DNA of 57,893 nt from CAZMBI01 sp964564675 (GCA_964564675.1 CAZMBI010000014.1:1-57893), one strand, 5' to 3'. Positions 1-9,252 are shown, numbered from the stretch's first letter. Numbers and translations: made by a program. The notes: a model not told the origin generated them from the letters alone.

Positions 1-27
1 GAACCTGCGGCTGGATTACCTCCTTTC
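1..27 (+). rRNA. rrs: 16S ribosomal RNA, 3' end (partial)
   Basis: The first bases are the conserved tail of small-subunit rRNA, ending in the anti-Shine-Dalgarno core CCTCC at 19-23. The penultimate segment reads GGATTACC rather than the GGATCACC of most Proteobacteria; from memory this T is usual in Rickettsiales. The rest of the gene lies left of the window. No tRNA-Ile, tRNA-Ala, 23S or 5S follows, so this 16S gene is not in a standard rRNA operon. Confidence 0.93.
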
Positions 28-34
28 TAAGGAT

Positions 35-72
35 GAATCCGGATGAATATCTTTCGGGATGTTTCCGGATTC
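35..72 (+). terminator. Hairpin just after 16S rRNA
   Basis: A perfect 9-bp inverted repeat, GAATCCGGA (35-43) and TCCGGATTC (64-72), encloses a 20-nt loop directly downstream of the 16S end. It could be a trailer-processing stem or a terminator of a stand-alone 16S transcript. There is no clear run of T after it, so intrinsic termination is uncertain. Confidence 0.5.
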
Positions 73-556
73 TACATACCTTACAACGCACCTGCCATCT
101 GCGCTTAGATACTTATAAACACATTGTTTTTACATCCCCATCATCTTAATAAATAATTATCTCTTAATAGATTGCATTCGCGTCGTTTTTTCATAATATA
201 AAAATATGCAACATGCTGCTTCACAAACCATTAATGATGCTAAAGCATGCAGTATAGCTAACTGACTTTATGCTCCGCATAAAGATGCGCGCTACGCGGC
301 GGAACGTCATCACGGCGGGCTTCATTCCCGATTAAGAAAGTTAATCGACAATAAAATCTTCGATGAATTGGTTGAAAATCTAAGACAAAATAAGAAGGGG
401 CTGTACCAGATAATTAGTTCAAATAGGTTTACGTTCGACATTATGCATAACTCAATCTCCACTTTGATAAATGCATACTCAAAATGTCAGATTAAGTCTC
501 GTCCTTTACATTGAGGCTTTTCCGAGCGCTGTCGACCGTCATGACGACTGCATACT
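73..556. other. AT-rich gene-poor spacer
   Basis: This stretch is clearly richer in A and T than the rest of the window and holds no convincing gene or RNA. The only coding-like trace is an 82-codon open frame at 266-514 (+). It has no start codon near its left edge, follows a TGA at 263-265, and contains a lysine/asparagine-rich stretch (near RLRKLIDNKIFDELVENL). It may be a decayed gene tail or chance; I do not recognise a family. Confidence 0.4.
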
Positions 557-604
557 TCCGTAACTCCGTGACTCCTTAACTCCGTGTCTTCGCACCTCCG
601 TGAC
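557..604. repeat. Six-unit 8-bp tandem repeat
   Basis: Six consecutive 8-bp units, consensus TCCGTGAC, run without a gap: TCCGTAAC, TCCGTGAC, TCCTTAAC, TCCGTGTC, TTCGCACC, TCCGTGAC. They lie 60 bp upstream of the first promoter. The array could be a simple-sequence expansion or part of a dispersed repeat; nothing shows a function. Confidence 0.75.
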
Positions 605-663
605 ACAGCAACCGCCATCTGCCTTCAAGCCTTCTCACGGATCTTCATCAATCCTTCTCATAA

Positions 664-697
664 CTGTCGCCGAATTGTCATCTTTATCCCATATATC
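664..697 (+). promoter_or_regulatory. Pho-box-like promoter of the GS-like gene
   Basis: CTGTCGCCGAATTGTCATC (664-682) carries two TGTC-type half-sites 11 bp apart. Nine bases later comes TATATC (692-697) as a -10-like hexamer, 28 bp before the ATG at 726. The layout is identical to four other sites in this window and resembles the E. coli Pho box, which replaces the -35 region. The first half-site is the weaker one. The regulator is inferred. Confidence 0.5.
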
Positions 698-725
698 CCA
701 GCGCTTGCCATTAAAGAGAGGTATT

Positions 726-1928
726 ATGTTGAAGATTAGCGGTAGCGTAGATCGCCTAGAGAGCAGTGTAAATCATCAGTCAGGGGCCTCCGGTGATGAG
801 GAGGCGTTAACGCCATTGCAGCAGGCGGCAAGTGAACGAATCGCCTTTTTCCAGCAAGAGCTGGAAAAGAGAGGCTTTTTTGTGCATTTAGGTTTTGAGC
901 AGGAATTCTTGATTGAAAATGACGGTCAGCCGGCAACCAATGTGTTGGTCCGTGACGACGCACCTGCCTCACAAGACCCCCTCCACGACGAGCACTACAC
1001 TAATATAGCCGCTTGGTTAAAGCAGGCCGGTAACCGCTTTATAGACGGTGTGTGCAGCGAGTATGCGACGATCGATAGCGGTGAAGCGGCAGCCAAAGGT
1101 GAAGCGGCAGCCAAAAAAGAACAATTGATGGTTTATGAGGCGAAATTCACCAACTACGAGAAAGATGGCACGCGCAAGGGTATGCCGCTTGAGCTCACCC
1201 AAGACCTGCATCGGTTTCGCAGCCAGACCCTTAAGCAGTTGCTGCAATCAGAGACCAGCTTGCAAAGCCCGTGGTTTAACCGCCAGCTTGAAGCGGTGAT
1301 GCGCCCGATCCCCTACCCTGATCATCCGAGGTTTGGCGATGATACGATCGGATTACATGCCAACTTAAGTGTGCGTGACAAGGAGGGCAGAGAACTGTTT
1401 AAAGACCCTGAGTTCACCCGAATGTGTGCCGGTTCGCTGCTTGAAATGCAGGATAAGGCCGGCCTTGGCTTTCTGCAGAACGATGCGAGTATTGCGCGTT
1501 TGAGCCGGCCGAACCGTTCCGTGCCGAAAGCCATTATGGGGGGGCATCAGAACAAGCGCGTTGGGCATTCTTTGCTTGTTCGAGACGGGAAACAAACCGA
1601 TTCGGCGCCTTATCTTGAAAACCGGTTGATCGGTGCGGATGCTGACCCGTATGTCATCACGGCGCTGGAACTGGCTGCCGTGTATGATGTCGTAACAAAT
1701 TATCCGGATATAGCGAAAAACGCTGCTGCCGCACCAGCAGCCACGCCGTCGCCACGGGCGAAATATTTCAGCGCTGATCAGAAACGTCCCTTGCAAGCGG
1801 ACAGGCAATCCTGGGTTGAAAATATGCGAAAGGCAACAGATTTGCAGGAATTGCTGGGGGATGAACTATATACTGGCATTATCGAACAATTCGGCAGGGG
1901 TGACGAAAAAAGAGCCTGCCAGAGATAA
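726..1928 (+). CDS. Divergent glutamine-synthetase-fold protein
   Basis: Encodes 400 residues from the ATG at 726, chosen because AAGAGAGG precedes it; an upstream in-frame GTG at 600 would add 42 residues lacking the fold. Glutamine synthetase (GS) catalytic landmarks appear in order: G-x-E-x-E-F (GFEQEFLI, near residue 60), a GLHANLSV strand (near 217), an RPNRSVPK segment near 270, and ENRLIGADADPYVITALELA near 310, matching the E-x-R and NPYLA regions of GS. The usual N-terminal beta-grasp domain is missing or unrecognisable, and the arginine-rich substrate loop is altered. A tandem duplication (GEAAAKGEAAAK) interrupts the middle. Probably an ATP-grasp-like amide ligase relative of unknown substrate. 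No signal peptide. It stands alone between the 16S spacer and the T4SS operon. Confidence 0.6.
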   Translation: MLKISGSVDRLESSVNHQSGASGDEEALTPLQQAASERIAFFQQELEKRGFFVHLGFEQEFLIENDGQPATNVLVRDDAPASQDPLHDEHYTNIAAWLKQAGNRFIDGVCSEYATIDSGEAAAKGEAAAKKEQLMVYEAKFTNYEKDGTRKGMPLELTQDLHRFRSQTLKQLLQSETSLQSPWFNRQLEAVMRPIPYPDHPRFGDDTIGLHANLSVRDKEGRELFKDPEFTRMCAGSLLEMQDKAGLGFLQNDASIARLSRPNRSVPKAIMGGHQNKRVGHSLLVRDGKQTDSAPYLENRLIGADADPYVITALELAAVYDVVTNYPDIAKNAAAAPAATPSPRAKYFSADQKRPLQADRQSWVENMRKATDLQELLGDELYTGIIEQFGRGDEKRACQR

Positions 1929-2057
1929 GCCAAGAGCAGATAAGCAGACGAACGGATTCATCCAGTCTCCAATCATTGGTTTCCGGCGGGAAACACCAAC
2001 CACCCGCGTCTTAATCAAATTTTAGCTAAATTCCATTACCCTAAAGAATGTGGCGGG

Positions 2058-2091
2058 TTGTAACAGAACCGTCATATAACTGTGCTATGGT
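2058..2091 (+). promoter_or_regulatory. Pho-box-like promoter of the T4SS operon
   Basis: TTGTAACAGAACCGTCATA (2058-2076) matches the site of the Tlde1-like gene at 15 of 19 bases. The -10-like TATGGT (2086-2091) follows after exactly 9 bp. A possible third half-site, TGTGCTA, begins 11 bp further on. Transcription from here leaves a leader of roughly 80 nt before virB3. No good -35 hexamer exists, which fits activator dependence. Confidence 0.6.
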
Positions 2092-2177
2092 ATATAAGAT
2101 AATGCCGGCAATGCGGTCAGGTTCCGGCGCTATCGAAGAAAATTAGTTTAATAACAATAGATTAGGGAGATTGCATT

Positions 2178-2477
2178 ATGGCCGGTACAGGCAGGCTGCA
2201 AGCTGATCCGTTATATCAAGGGCTGGCGCGCCCTTCCATGGTCCTGGGCGTCAGCTATATGTATTTTACACTCAATGGGTTACTGACGCTGCTGGTGTTC
2301 ATCCACAGCCAGGACTTTCTGGCCTATCTGATGGGCGCCATGATTCACGGATTCGGCTATCTGCTGTGTATGAAAGAGCCCCGCGCCGTGGAGCTATGGA
2401 TTCTGCGTATGGGCAAGGGCTACCAGAGCTGGAACCGAACGTTCCACCACCATACTAACTCCTATGATGTGTTTTAG
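2178..2477 (+). CDS. virB3: T4SS inner-membrane protein VirB3
   Basis: A 99-residue protein with the VirB3 pattern: a short N-terminus containing DPLYQGLARPSMVLGV, then two hydrophobic segments (about residues 25-43 and 47-64) and a polar tail rich in H, W and Y. VirB3 sits in the inner membrane and works with the VirB4 ATPase in T4SS assembly. AGGGAGA lies just before the ATG. It opens a + strand run with virB4 11 nt downstream, the order seen in the Rickettsiales rvh system. Confidence 0.9.
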   Translation: MAGTGRLQADPLYQGLARPSMVLGVSYMYFTLNGLLTLLVFIHSQDFLAYLMGAMIHGFGYLLCMKEPRAVELWILRMGKGYQSWNRTFHHHTNSYDVF

Positions 2478-2488
2478 AAGGCGGTTGC

Positions 2489-4957
2489 ATGTTTGATTCG
2501 ATTCGTAATTTACGCATAAAACGCCGGGCGGTGTCGAAAGCGAAATACTCCAAGCGGGAGCTCGGCGCAGCGCATTTCCTGCCGTACCAGTATCACTGGG
2601 ACAAAGAAACCCTCGTCCTGCAGAACAAGGAACTGATGCAGGTGATGAAAATCGACGGATTCTCCTTTGAAACGGCGGACGACATCGATGTCGACATGAA
2701 AAAAATGGTGCGCAACTCGTTTTTCAAGAGTCTGGCCGATGGCACCTTTGCTCTGTACTTCCACACGATTCGCCGCCGCCAAAGCGCGTATCCCGGCGGT
2801 CAACAACCCTCCGGTTTTGCCTCCTATGTCGATAATCTCTGGCGCAAAAAGCACCATTCCAAAGATGCCTATGTCAATGAGCTGTTTGTCACCATCATTC
2901 GCCGCGAAGATACCAAAGGTGCGGCCAAGGTAGAAAACATGTTCAAGAAGATGGAACACCGGGCCAATAAACAAATCAAAGATGATGACCTGCGCGACAT
3001 GCACAAGGAGCTGAAAGAGGCGGTGTATCGTCTGATGGCGACGTTTAAGGATTATGGCGCGCGCGTGCTGACGACAGTGGAAACGCCTTATGGGCCGCTT
3101 TCCGAACCGGTTGAGTTTTTAGGCCGGCTGGTGAATTGCTGCGACTATCAGCCGATGCTGACCCCGACCATGGAAATCTCGCGCTATATTCCGGTTAGCC
3201 GTCTGTATTTCGGGCCGCGGGCGCTCGAAATGCGCGCACCCTCGCACCGTAAATACGGGGCCATGGTCAGCGTCAAGGAATATGCGCCGCACACTGCGGC
3301 CGGCCTGCTGGATTCCTTCCTGCAGCTGCCGTTTGAGTTTATTATCACGCAGTCCTTCCAGTTCGTGAACCGCCAGACCAACCTGGGTTCGATGCAGATT
3401 CAGCAGCGGCGCATGCTGCAGGCCGAGGATGTGGCGATCAGTCAAGTGGCGGAAATTTCCGATGCGCTTGATATGGCGATGTCCGGTCACGTGGCGTTCG
3501 GCCACCATCACATGACGGTGATGTGCCTGGATGACAACTTGCCGGCGATTGAAGCCAATGTCTCGATGGCCATTGCCGAGCTGGTCAATCTCGGTATGAA
3601 CCCGGTGCGCGAGAAACTGATCATGGAGCAGTGTTTCTGGGCGCAGCTACCGGGTAATTTCGAATTTATCGGCCGCCCGGCTAAGATCAACACATTGAAT
3701 CTTTCAGGTTTTTGCTCGATGCATAATTACCCGGTCGGCAAAATCGACGGCAATCACTGGGGCGAGGCGGTCAGCGTGTTCGATACCACCTCCGGCACGC
3801 CGTATTACTTTAATTTCCATTTGCGCGATGTGGGTCACACCACCGTGATCGGGCCGACCGGCGCCGGTAAGACCGTGCTGATGAACTTCCTGTGCGCGCA
3901 AAGCCAGAAATTCAACTGCCGCATGTTCATGTTCGACAAGGACCGCGGGGCGGATATTTTTGTGCGGGCCATGCGCGGGCATTACACCATTATCGAGCCC
4001 GGCGAGCGTTGCGGCTTCAATCCGCTGAAACTGCCCGATACCATGGAAAACCGCAACTTTCTGGCGGAGTGGCTGAAGGCGCTGGTGACCATCAATGACG
4101 AACCCTTTACCGCCGATGATATGGATAAAATCCAGGAAGCGGTGGCGGTGAATTACAAGCTCGATTCGAAGGACCGGATGCTGCGCAATATTGCCCCGAT
4201 TCTGGGGCTCGAGGGCCCGGGTACGCTCGCTGGACGCCTGCGCATGTGGCACACTGACGGACAATATGCCGGATTATTTGATAATGAAGAAGACCATATC
4301 GACTTTTCCAAGGGCAATATTTTCGGTTTCGAAATGGGGGAAGTGCTGGCCGATAAAATCAGCCTGATGCCGACGTTGCTCTATATCTTCCACCGCATTC
4401 ACCTGTCGCTGGACGGCACGCCGACCATGATCATTCTCGATGAGGCATGGGCGCTGATCGACAATAAAATCTTCGTGCAGAAAATCAAGGACTGGCTGAA
4501 GACGTTGCGGAAACTCAATGGGATGGTGGTGTTTGCCACGCAGTCGGTGGAAGACGCGACGCAGTCGGCGATTTCCTCCACCCTGATCCAGCAGACCTCC
4601 ACCCACATCTTTCTGCCCAACCCAAAGGCCACGGAAGATTATAAAAGCTGTTTCATGATTTCCGACCGCGAGTTCAACCTGATCAAAAACACTGATATGG
4701 GCTCACGCTATTTTCTATGTAAACACGGCAAGGATATCGTGGTCGCCCGGATTGATCTGACTGGTATGGAAGATGTCATCCACGTGCTTTCCGCACGGGC
4801 GGAAACTGTTGAGATTCTTGATGAAATACGGGCTAAGGTGGGCGATGATCCCGATGATTGGCTGCCGGTCTTCCGTGAACGCGTGACCGGCAGCGGCGCG
4901 AATGTCAGCGCGGGGGCCAAAAAACCAAAGGAAAAAATGGGTGCAAGAGCAGGCTAA
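2489..4957 (+). CDS. virB4: T4SS ATPase VirB4
   Basis: An 822-residue ATPase that powers pilus/channel assembly and substrate handling at the inner membrane. The Walker A motif GPTGAGKT lies near residue 455, Walker B MIILDEAWAL near 648, followed by a VVFATQSVEDA motif near 675. The N-terminal third is the usual VirB4 scaffold domain. Length is normal for the family (about 780-820). AGAAGG precedes the ATG. The last 17 nt overlap the next gene, so translation of virB6-1 is probably coupled. Confidence 0.96.
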   Translation: MFDSIRNLRIKRRAVSKAKYSKRELGAAHFLPYQYHWDKETLVLQNKELMQVMKIDGFSFETADDIDVDMKKMVRNSFFKSLADGTFALYFHTIRRRQSAYPGGQQPSGFASYVDNLWRKKHHSKDAYVNELFVTIIRREDTKGAAKVENMFKKMEHRANKQIKDDDLRDMHKELKEAVYRLMATFKDYGARVLTTVETPYGPLSEPVEFLGRLVNCCDYQPMLTPTMEISRYIPVSRLYFGPRALEMRAPSHRKYGAMVSVKEYAPHTAAGLLDSFLQLPFEFIITQSFQFVNRQTNLGSMQIQQRRMLQAEDVAISQVAEISDALDMAMSGHVAFGHHHMTVMCLDDNLPAIEANVSMAIAELVNLGMNPVREKLIMEQCFWAQLPGNFEFIGRPAKINTLNLSGFCSMHNYPVGKIDGNHWGEAVSVFDTTSGTPYYFNFHLRDVGHTTVIGPTGAGKTVLMNFLCAQSQKFNCRMFMFDKDRGADIFVRAMRGHYTIIEPGERCGFNPLKLPDTMENRNFLAEWLKALVTINDEPFTADDMDKIQEAVAVNYKLDSKDRMLRNIAPILGLEGPGTLAGRLRMWHTDGQYAGLFDNEEDHIDFSKGNIFGFEMGEVLADKISLMPTLLYIFHRIHLSLDGTPTMIILDEAWALIDNKIFVQKIKDWLKTLRKLNGMVVFATQSVEDATQSAISSTLIQQTSTHIFLPNPKATEDYKSCFMISDREFNLIKNTDMGSRYFLCKHGKDIVVARIDLTGMEDVIHVLSARAETVEILDEIRAKVGDDPDDWLPVFRERVTGSGANVSAGAKKPKEKMGARAG

Positions 4958-6521
4958 ACATGTAGCAACGCAAGCAAACACCAGACCAGCCGCGCATGAA
5001 CTGAAACCGGCCGGGATGGCGTCGTCGCTGACGTTGTTACTGATGGCCGCACTGTTATTTGCCTCTACGCTGTTCACCGCGTTTGCCGCACATGCCCAGG
5101 GCGGCGGCGCACTGGGCAATGTCGGCGCGCGCTGCCAGCAAATCCGCCAGCAGGTGGAAAGCCAGGACCAGGATAAAGCCTACATCGTCGAATATATCGT
5201 CACCTGCACCAAAACCGTTGTTGAGGAGGTCGCGCAGGAATTTATCAACGGATTTTATCCATTGGTGGAAACCGGGATCACCGCCGCATTGACACTGGCG
5301 GTCACGCTGTTTGGCGTATTGATGCTCACGGGGATGCTGGAAAAATCCAGCCGCGACGGTTTCGTCGCGCTGTTCAAACTGGCGTGCGTGTTGTTTTTCG
5401 TACAGCCCGATATTGTGATGCGCATCTTCGAAATGGGCATGGACGCCATGGACGGGCTGACCGATCTGGTGTTCCAGTTTGGCAAGGGATCGGGCGGCAG
5501 CGGCAAGTGTTATGATGATGACACGTTGTGGGACCGCCTGGACTGTATGCTCGATGTGCTCATCGGTACCGTGAAAGAGGGGGGATCGGGAGCACTTTCT
5601 GCCGCTGCCGGCGGATCAGACCTGACCGGTCAGGCGCGCGGGATGATTCCCTCCAGCATGTTTTATCTGGCCAGTACCGGCATCGGCGGGCTGATCGGTC
5701 TGATCGGGCTGTATGTAATTATCACCGTGCTGATGGCGGCGATCAAAAGCATTCATACCTATCTGGCCGCCATCATAGCGCTGGCCTTTATCCTGACATT
5801 CGCGCCGCTGTTCATCCCCATGATCATGTTCAAAGTGACCCGTACCTATTTCGATAAATGGCAGCGGATCGCCACCTCTTTCGTGCTGCAGCCGGTGATT
5901 CTGTTCGCCTTTTTAAGCCTCATGCTGATCGCGCTGGAAGACATGCTGATCGAAAATGACGGCTCTTACATCAAAATGACCTGCGGGGAAGAAGCGACCC
6001 AGCGCGATAAACATTGCGCGCAGGTGCTGGAGGAAAACGGGGCACTGAGAGAGGCGGGCCTGGATAAGAATACCGGATTGAGATGGTCGAATTACAGTTT
6101 AGATCATGCTTCAGGCATGCAATATGAGACGCGGGAAGGCGGGTTTCTTGGCAACAGGCAAATGTTTAGCGCCGCCGGTAATTCCGGCAAACCGCAAGGT
6201 GGCCTGGCCAGTTTCGGCATTCCGCTGGCGGAAGTGGATATGGATAAAGCCGCCAGCCTGTCCGGCTCCGGCGACGGCACCACCCACCAGGAGCGCGCCG
6301 CCTTGTCGGCGATTACGCTGGCGCTGACCGCCTTCGTGTTTACCAGCATGTTGAATTATATCCCGACCATGGCGACCGAACTGTCCGGCGGCTTGTATGA
6401 GGTGCCGAATCTCTACAGTAAGGTCGGGCAGCATCTGCCGGGCAAACAGGCTTTAAATCGAATGGGCTCAGAGGTGAGCCAGCAAGTGAAACAAACGATC
6501 GGATTGGTGAACAGGCGATGA
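4941..6521 (+). CDS. virB6: T4SS channel protein VirB6, copy 1
   Basis: Encodes 526 residues from a GTG at 4941, selected because AAAGGA lies 8 nt upstream; an ATG at 4902 is possible but lacks a ribosome site. A signal-like segment (residues about 27-50) ends in AFAAHAQ. The VirB6/TrbL core follows, with hydrophobic segments and the conserved stretch APLFIPMIMFKVTRTYFDKW before a LQPVILFAF helix. VirB6 forms part of the inner-membrane channel. A loop of over 100 residues (roughly 350-460) separates the last helices. First of three adjacent, strongly diverged copies. Confidence 0.9.
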   Translation: MQEQAKHVATQANTRPAAHELKPAGMASSLTLLLMAALLFASTLFTAFAAHAQGGGALGNVGARCQQIRQQVESQDQDKAYIVEYIVTCTKTVVEEVAQEFINGFYPLVETGITAALTLAVTLFGVLMLTGMLEKSSRDGFVALFKLACVLFFVQPDIVMRIFEMGMDAMDGLTDLVFQFGKGSGGSGKCYDDDTLWDRLDCMLDVLIGTVKEGGSGALSAAAGGSDLTGQARGMIPSSMFYLASTGIGGLIGLIGLYVIITVLMAAIKSIHTYLAAIIALAFILTFAPLFIPMIMFKVTRTYFDKWQRIATSFVLQPVILFAFLSLMLIALEDMLIENDGSYIKMTCGEEATQRDKHCAQVLEENGALREAGLDKNTGLRWSNYSLDHASGMQYETREGGFLGNRQMFSAAGNSGKPQGGLASFGIPLAEVDMDKAASLSGSGDGTTHQERAALSAITLALTAFVFTSMLNYIPTMATELSGGLYEVPNLYSKVGQHLPGKQALNRMGSEVSQQVKQTIGLVNRR

Positions 6522-7942
6522 TGGGCATGGCGACACAGCGCTATCGTATGCTGCAGCGGCTGGTGGCCGGGCTGATGTGCGGCTGGATGATTTTTGCCTC
6601 CAGCGTGGCGCTGGCGGCACAGGCGCAGCCCAAGCAACCGGGGCCCATCACTAAACCCCAGGTGGGTAACATGAACAGTAATGAGAACTGTCGCAGCCAG
6701 TATGACGGGAAATTGCTGGCCGTCATCGTGCCCTGTATTCGCGACAGTATCCAGGAGGCAACGGAATATATCACCGATCAGTTCGACGAGTTTCTCAAAG
6801 CGGGGGCAACGGCGTTTGCGGTGCTGGTCGTGACCATTTTCGGTGTCAAGGGCATGACGCAGGAAGGAGATGTCAAAAAAGACGGCTTTATCCTGCTGAT
6901 GAAAATCGGATTGATGTTCTTATTCATCAATAATTTCGGTGGCTACATCCCGGCCGCGTTTAACAGCGTGCAGGAAGGCGTGGAGATTGTCACTTCTACG
7001 CTTGGTACCGGGAATTATGAATGCGACATGAGTGGGTTTCAGGGCGAAATGCCGTGGGCTTATCTGGATTGTGTGCTGGGCACGCTGTTCGGTTTCGCGC
7101 CTAATATGATTCTGGGCAGCAGTGTCTTCGGTGTCCTGGGCTCCGCCCTGTGGTCAGGACAGTTCGGCGCCATGCTGTTTGCCGGCGGCATGTTCATTTT
7201 CTTCTTCCTGCTGCGGCTCATTCTGCGCGCCGTTTATACCTATCTGATGGCGCTGATCATTCTCGGCTTTCTTATCATTATTTCGCCGGTGCTGATTCCC
7301 CTGCTGATGCTGGGAGCGACCTTCCAGTATTTTGAGCACTGGATGCGCGCGACCATCTCGGTGATGCTGCAGCCGGTGATTATGCTGGCCTATCTGACGC
7401 TGAGCTTTTCCGTGCTCGATCAGATGATGTTTGACGATGATAAGGGCCTTGCCAAAGAGATGCCGCCCGAGGAGGTGGAAAAGATGTGGCAGCAAAAAGC
7501 GCCGCACAGCTCGAAAGTGGTCAGCAACGAAGGCGAGCTGGTCTACGAAAAAGTGTATAACAATTATGACCCCAACGCCGATCATACGCTGAATTCGACC
7601 ACACCCAATATGGGCGATGCGGCCGATATTAATTCAATTTTTAATGAACTCTATACAATGAATCTGGGCGATGAGCGCACCAAGAAAGGGCAGGATATAT
7701 TTATCACCATGGCGGCGCTGGCCTTAATGGTCTACCTGCTGGATTCCATGCTGGAAAATATCCTGCGTATTGCACAGATCGTGCTCGGCGGGGGCTTTGC
7801 GCTTGGTCAGGCGGTGGATAACAACCCGCTGGAACGTGGATTGGACCGGATTGAAAAGCAGGCCCCTGCCACCTTCCAGCAAGCGACCAGCAGTATCGGC
7901 AATGCCGTGAAGGGATTGGTAAGCGGGCGACGATCGGTATAA
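6518..7942 (+). CDS. virB6: T4SS channel protein VirB6, copy 2
   Basis: A 474-residue paralogue overlapping the previous gene by 4 nt (ATGA), so translationally coupled. It has a cleavable-looking signal segment ending near VALAAQAQ, a cysteine-containing extracytoplasmic region, then a helix-rich core with SPVLIPLLMLGATFQYFEHW and a LQPVIMLAY helix, equivalent to the copy 1 motif. The loop between the last helices carries many charged residues. Function as for VirB6; specialisation of the copies is unknown. Confidence 0.88.
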   Translation: MMGMATQRYRMLQRLVAGLMCGWMIFASSVALAAQAQPKQPGPITKPQVGNMNSNENCRSQYDGKLLAVIVPCIRDSIQEATEYITDQFDEFLKAGATAFAVLVVTIFGVKGMTQEGDVKKDGFILLMKIGLMFLFINNFGGYIPAAFNSVQEGVEIVTSTLGTGNYECDMSGFQGEMPWAYLDCVLGTLFGFAPNMILGSSVFGVLGSALWSGQFGAMLFAGGMFIFFFLLRLILRAVYTYLMALIILGFLIIISPVLIPLLMLGATFQYFEHWMRATISVMLQPVIMLAYLTLSFSVLDQMMFDDDKGLAKEMPPEEVEKMWQQKAPHSSKVVSNEGELVYEKVYNNYDPNADHTLNSTTPNMGDAADINSIFNELYTMNLGDERTKKGQDIFITMAALALMVYLLDSMLENILRIAQIVLGGGFALGQAVDNNPLERGLDRIEKQAPATFQQATSSIGNAVKGLVSGRRSV

Positions 7943-7957
7943 AAAAGGACGAAAGCT

Positions 7958-9244
7958 ATGAAACAGATCATCACATTCAGCGGAATATGCGCACTTGCTC
8001 TGAGCTTGTGCCTGTCGATGATACCAATGGAAGCGTCCGCTATGCCGGGCCAGTCGATGCTGGCGGTCGCCCAGGGGGGTGGTAGCAATTCCAATGCCAC
8101 CTGTACGGATGAATTTCCCAAATCGCAGAAAAGTGAAGGCATCCTCACCCAGATTATCGATTATATCAAGCAGGTGGTAGAACAGGCAACGCAGGAACTG
8201 TTTGACGGCATCATCACGCATCAAAGCTTTATCCAGGCGCTGAACGCAGCCTTTGCCCTGTTCGTCACCGTTTTCGGCGTGTTGTTTATGTTCGGCATTG
8301 TGCCCTTGTCCCTCGGGCAGGCGGCCATCCGCTTGTTTAAATTCGGGGTGATCCTGACCATTGTCAGCCCCGGCGGCTTCGCATTCTTTCAGGATACGGT
8401 GATTAAATTTTTCAATGACGGTACGGATGAACTGATCGCCGGTCTCATTAGCATTGCCATGGGTACCGGCGGCGGTGCGGTCAGTGTCAGCGCGTCCGGC
8501 TCACCACAGCCTTTCGTTGAGCTTGAAGGCGTAGTCGAAAAAATATTGTCGTCCAAAATGATGGTTTCGCTGATCGGCTCGTTTCTCACCGGCCCCAGTG
8601 GCCTGATGATGGGCGGCCTGCTCGGGCTCGGGCTGATTGCGTTTGTCCATTCCATTATCAAGGCCTTGCGCATCTATTGCATGTCGCTGATCGCCAAGGC
8701 GCTGCTGTTCGGGCTGGCCCCGATTTTCATCAGCTTCCTGCTTTTCGAGCGCACCAAGAACATGTTCATGGGCTGGGTCAATCAGGTGGTCAATTTCAGT
8801 TTGCAGCCGCTGTTCATGTTCGCGTTTTTAGCCTTTTTCATCGTCCTGATCGAATCGGCGGCGGATAATATTTTGGGAGTGGAATGGTGCTGGACCAATT
8901 TCGACCACATGGAAGGCACGCCGAATTCCACGGCTATGTGGCGTCCTAAAGTTGATGGTAAAAAAACCGAAACCGACTGGGGCTGGCAGGGGGCGATCTC
9001 GTGCCTGCAGGGAGGTGGCAGCGGCTGTGAGGATTTCCCAATCAGCGTGGTTGATCTGCTGGCCTTTTTGATCTTGGCGCATCTGGCGTATCGTTTCGCT
9101 GATGTGGTGCAGAGTATCGCCACCGAGATTGCGAGTTCGACCCTCATTCTCGACCGGATCAGGAGCGGTTTGGGTGATACCTTGCGCGGCTCTAGCAATC
9201 TCGGGGGAAGTAATACCGGCAGTAGGCGGCCGCCCGGGTCCTGA
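7958..9244 (+). CDS. virB6: T4SS channel protein VirB6, copy 3
   Basis: A 428-residue paralogue starting 15 nt after copy 2 with AAGGACG upstream of the ATG. It has an N-terminal signal segment ending around MEASAMPGQS, then helices at roughly residues 92-115, 120-140, 210-240 and 248-300. The VirB6 core reads APIFISFLLFERTKNMFMGW and then LQPLFMFAF. The C-terminus is glycine/serine-rich and short, unlike the long tails of some Rickettsia VirB6 proteins. Tandem virB6 copies are a hallmark of the Rickettsiales T4SS. Confidence 0.88.
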   Translation: MKQIITFSGICALALSLCLSMIPMEASAMPGQSMLAVAQGGGSNSNATCTDEFPKSQKSEGILTQIIDYIKQVVEQATQELFDGIITHQSFIQALNAAFALFVTVFGVLFMFGIVPLSLGQAAIRLFKFGVILTIVSPGGFAFFQDTVIKFFNDGTDELIAGLISIAMGTGGGAVSVSASGSPQPFVELEGVVEKILSSKMMVSLIGSFLTGPSGLMMGGLLGLGLIAFVHSIIKALRIYCMSLIAKALLFGLAPIFISFLLFERTKNMFMGWVNQVVNFSLQPLFMFAFLAFFIVLIESAADNILGVEWCWTNFDHMEGTPNSTAMWRPKVDGKKTETDWGWQGAISCLQGGGSGCEDFPISVVDLLAFLILAHLAYRFADVVQSIATEIASSTLILDRIRSGLGDTLRGSSNLGGSNTGSRRPPGS

Positions 9245-9252
9245 TAGGGTAG

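Noticed and set aside
266..514. An 82-codon open frame right of the 16S gene as a real gene
   Set aside because: It has no start codon near its beginning, no ribosome site and no recognisable motif; AT-rich DNA can yield such frames by chance. Kept only as a note in the spacer entry.
557..604. CRISPR array
   Set aside because: The units are only 8 bp, without spacers.
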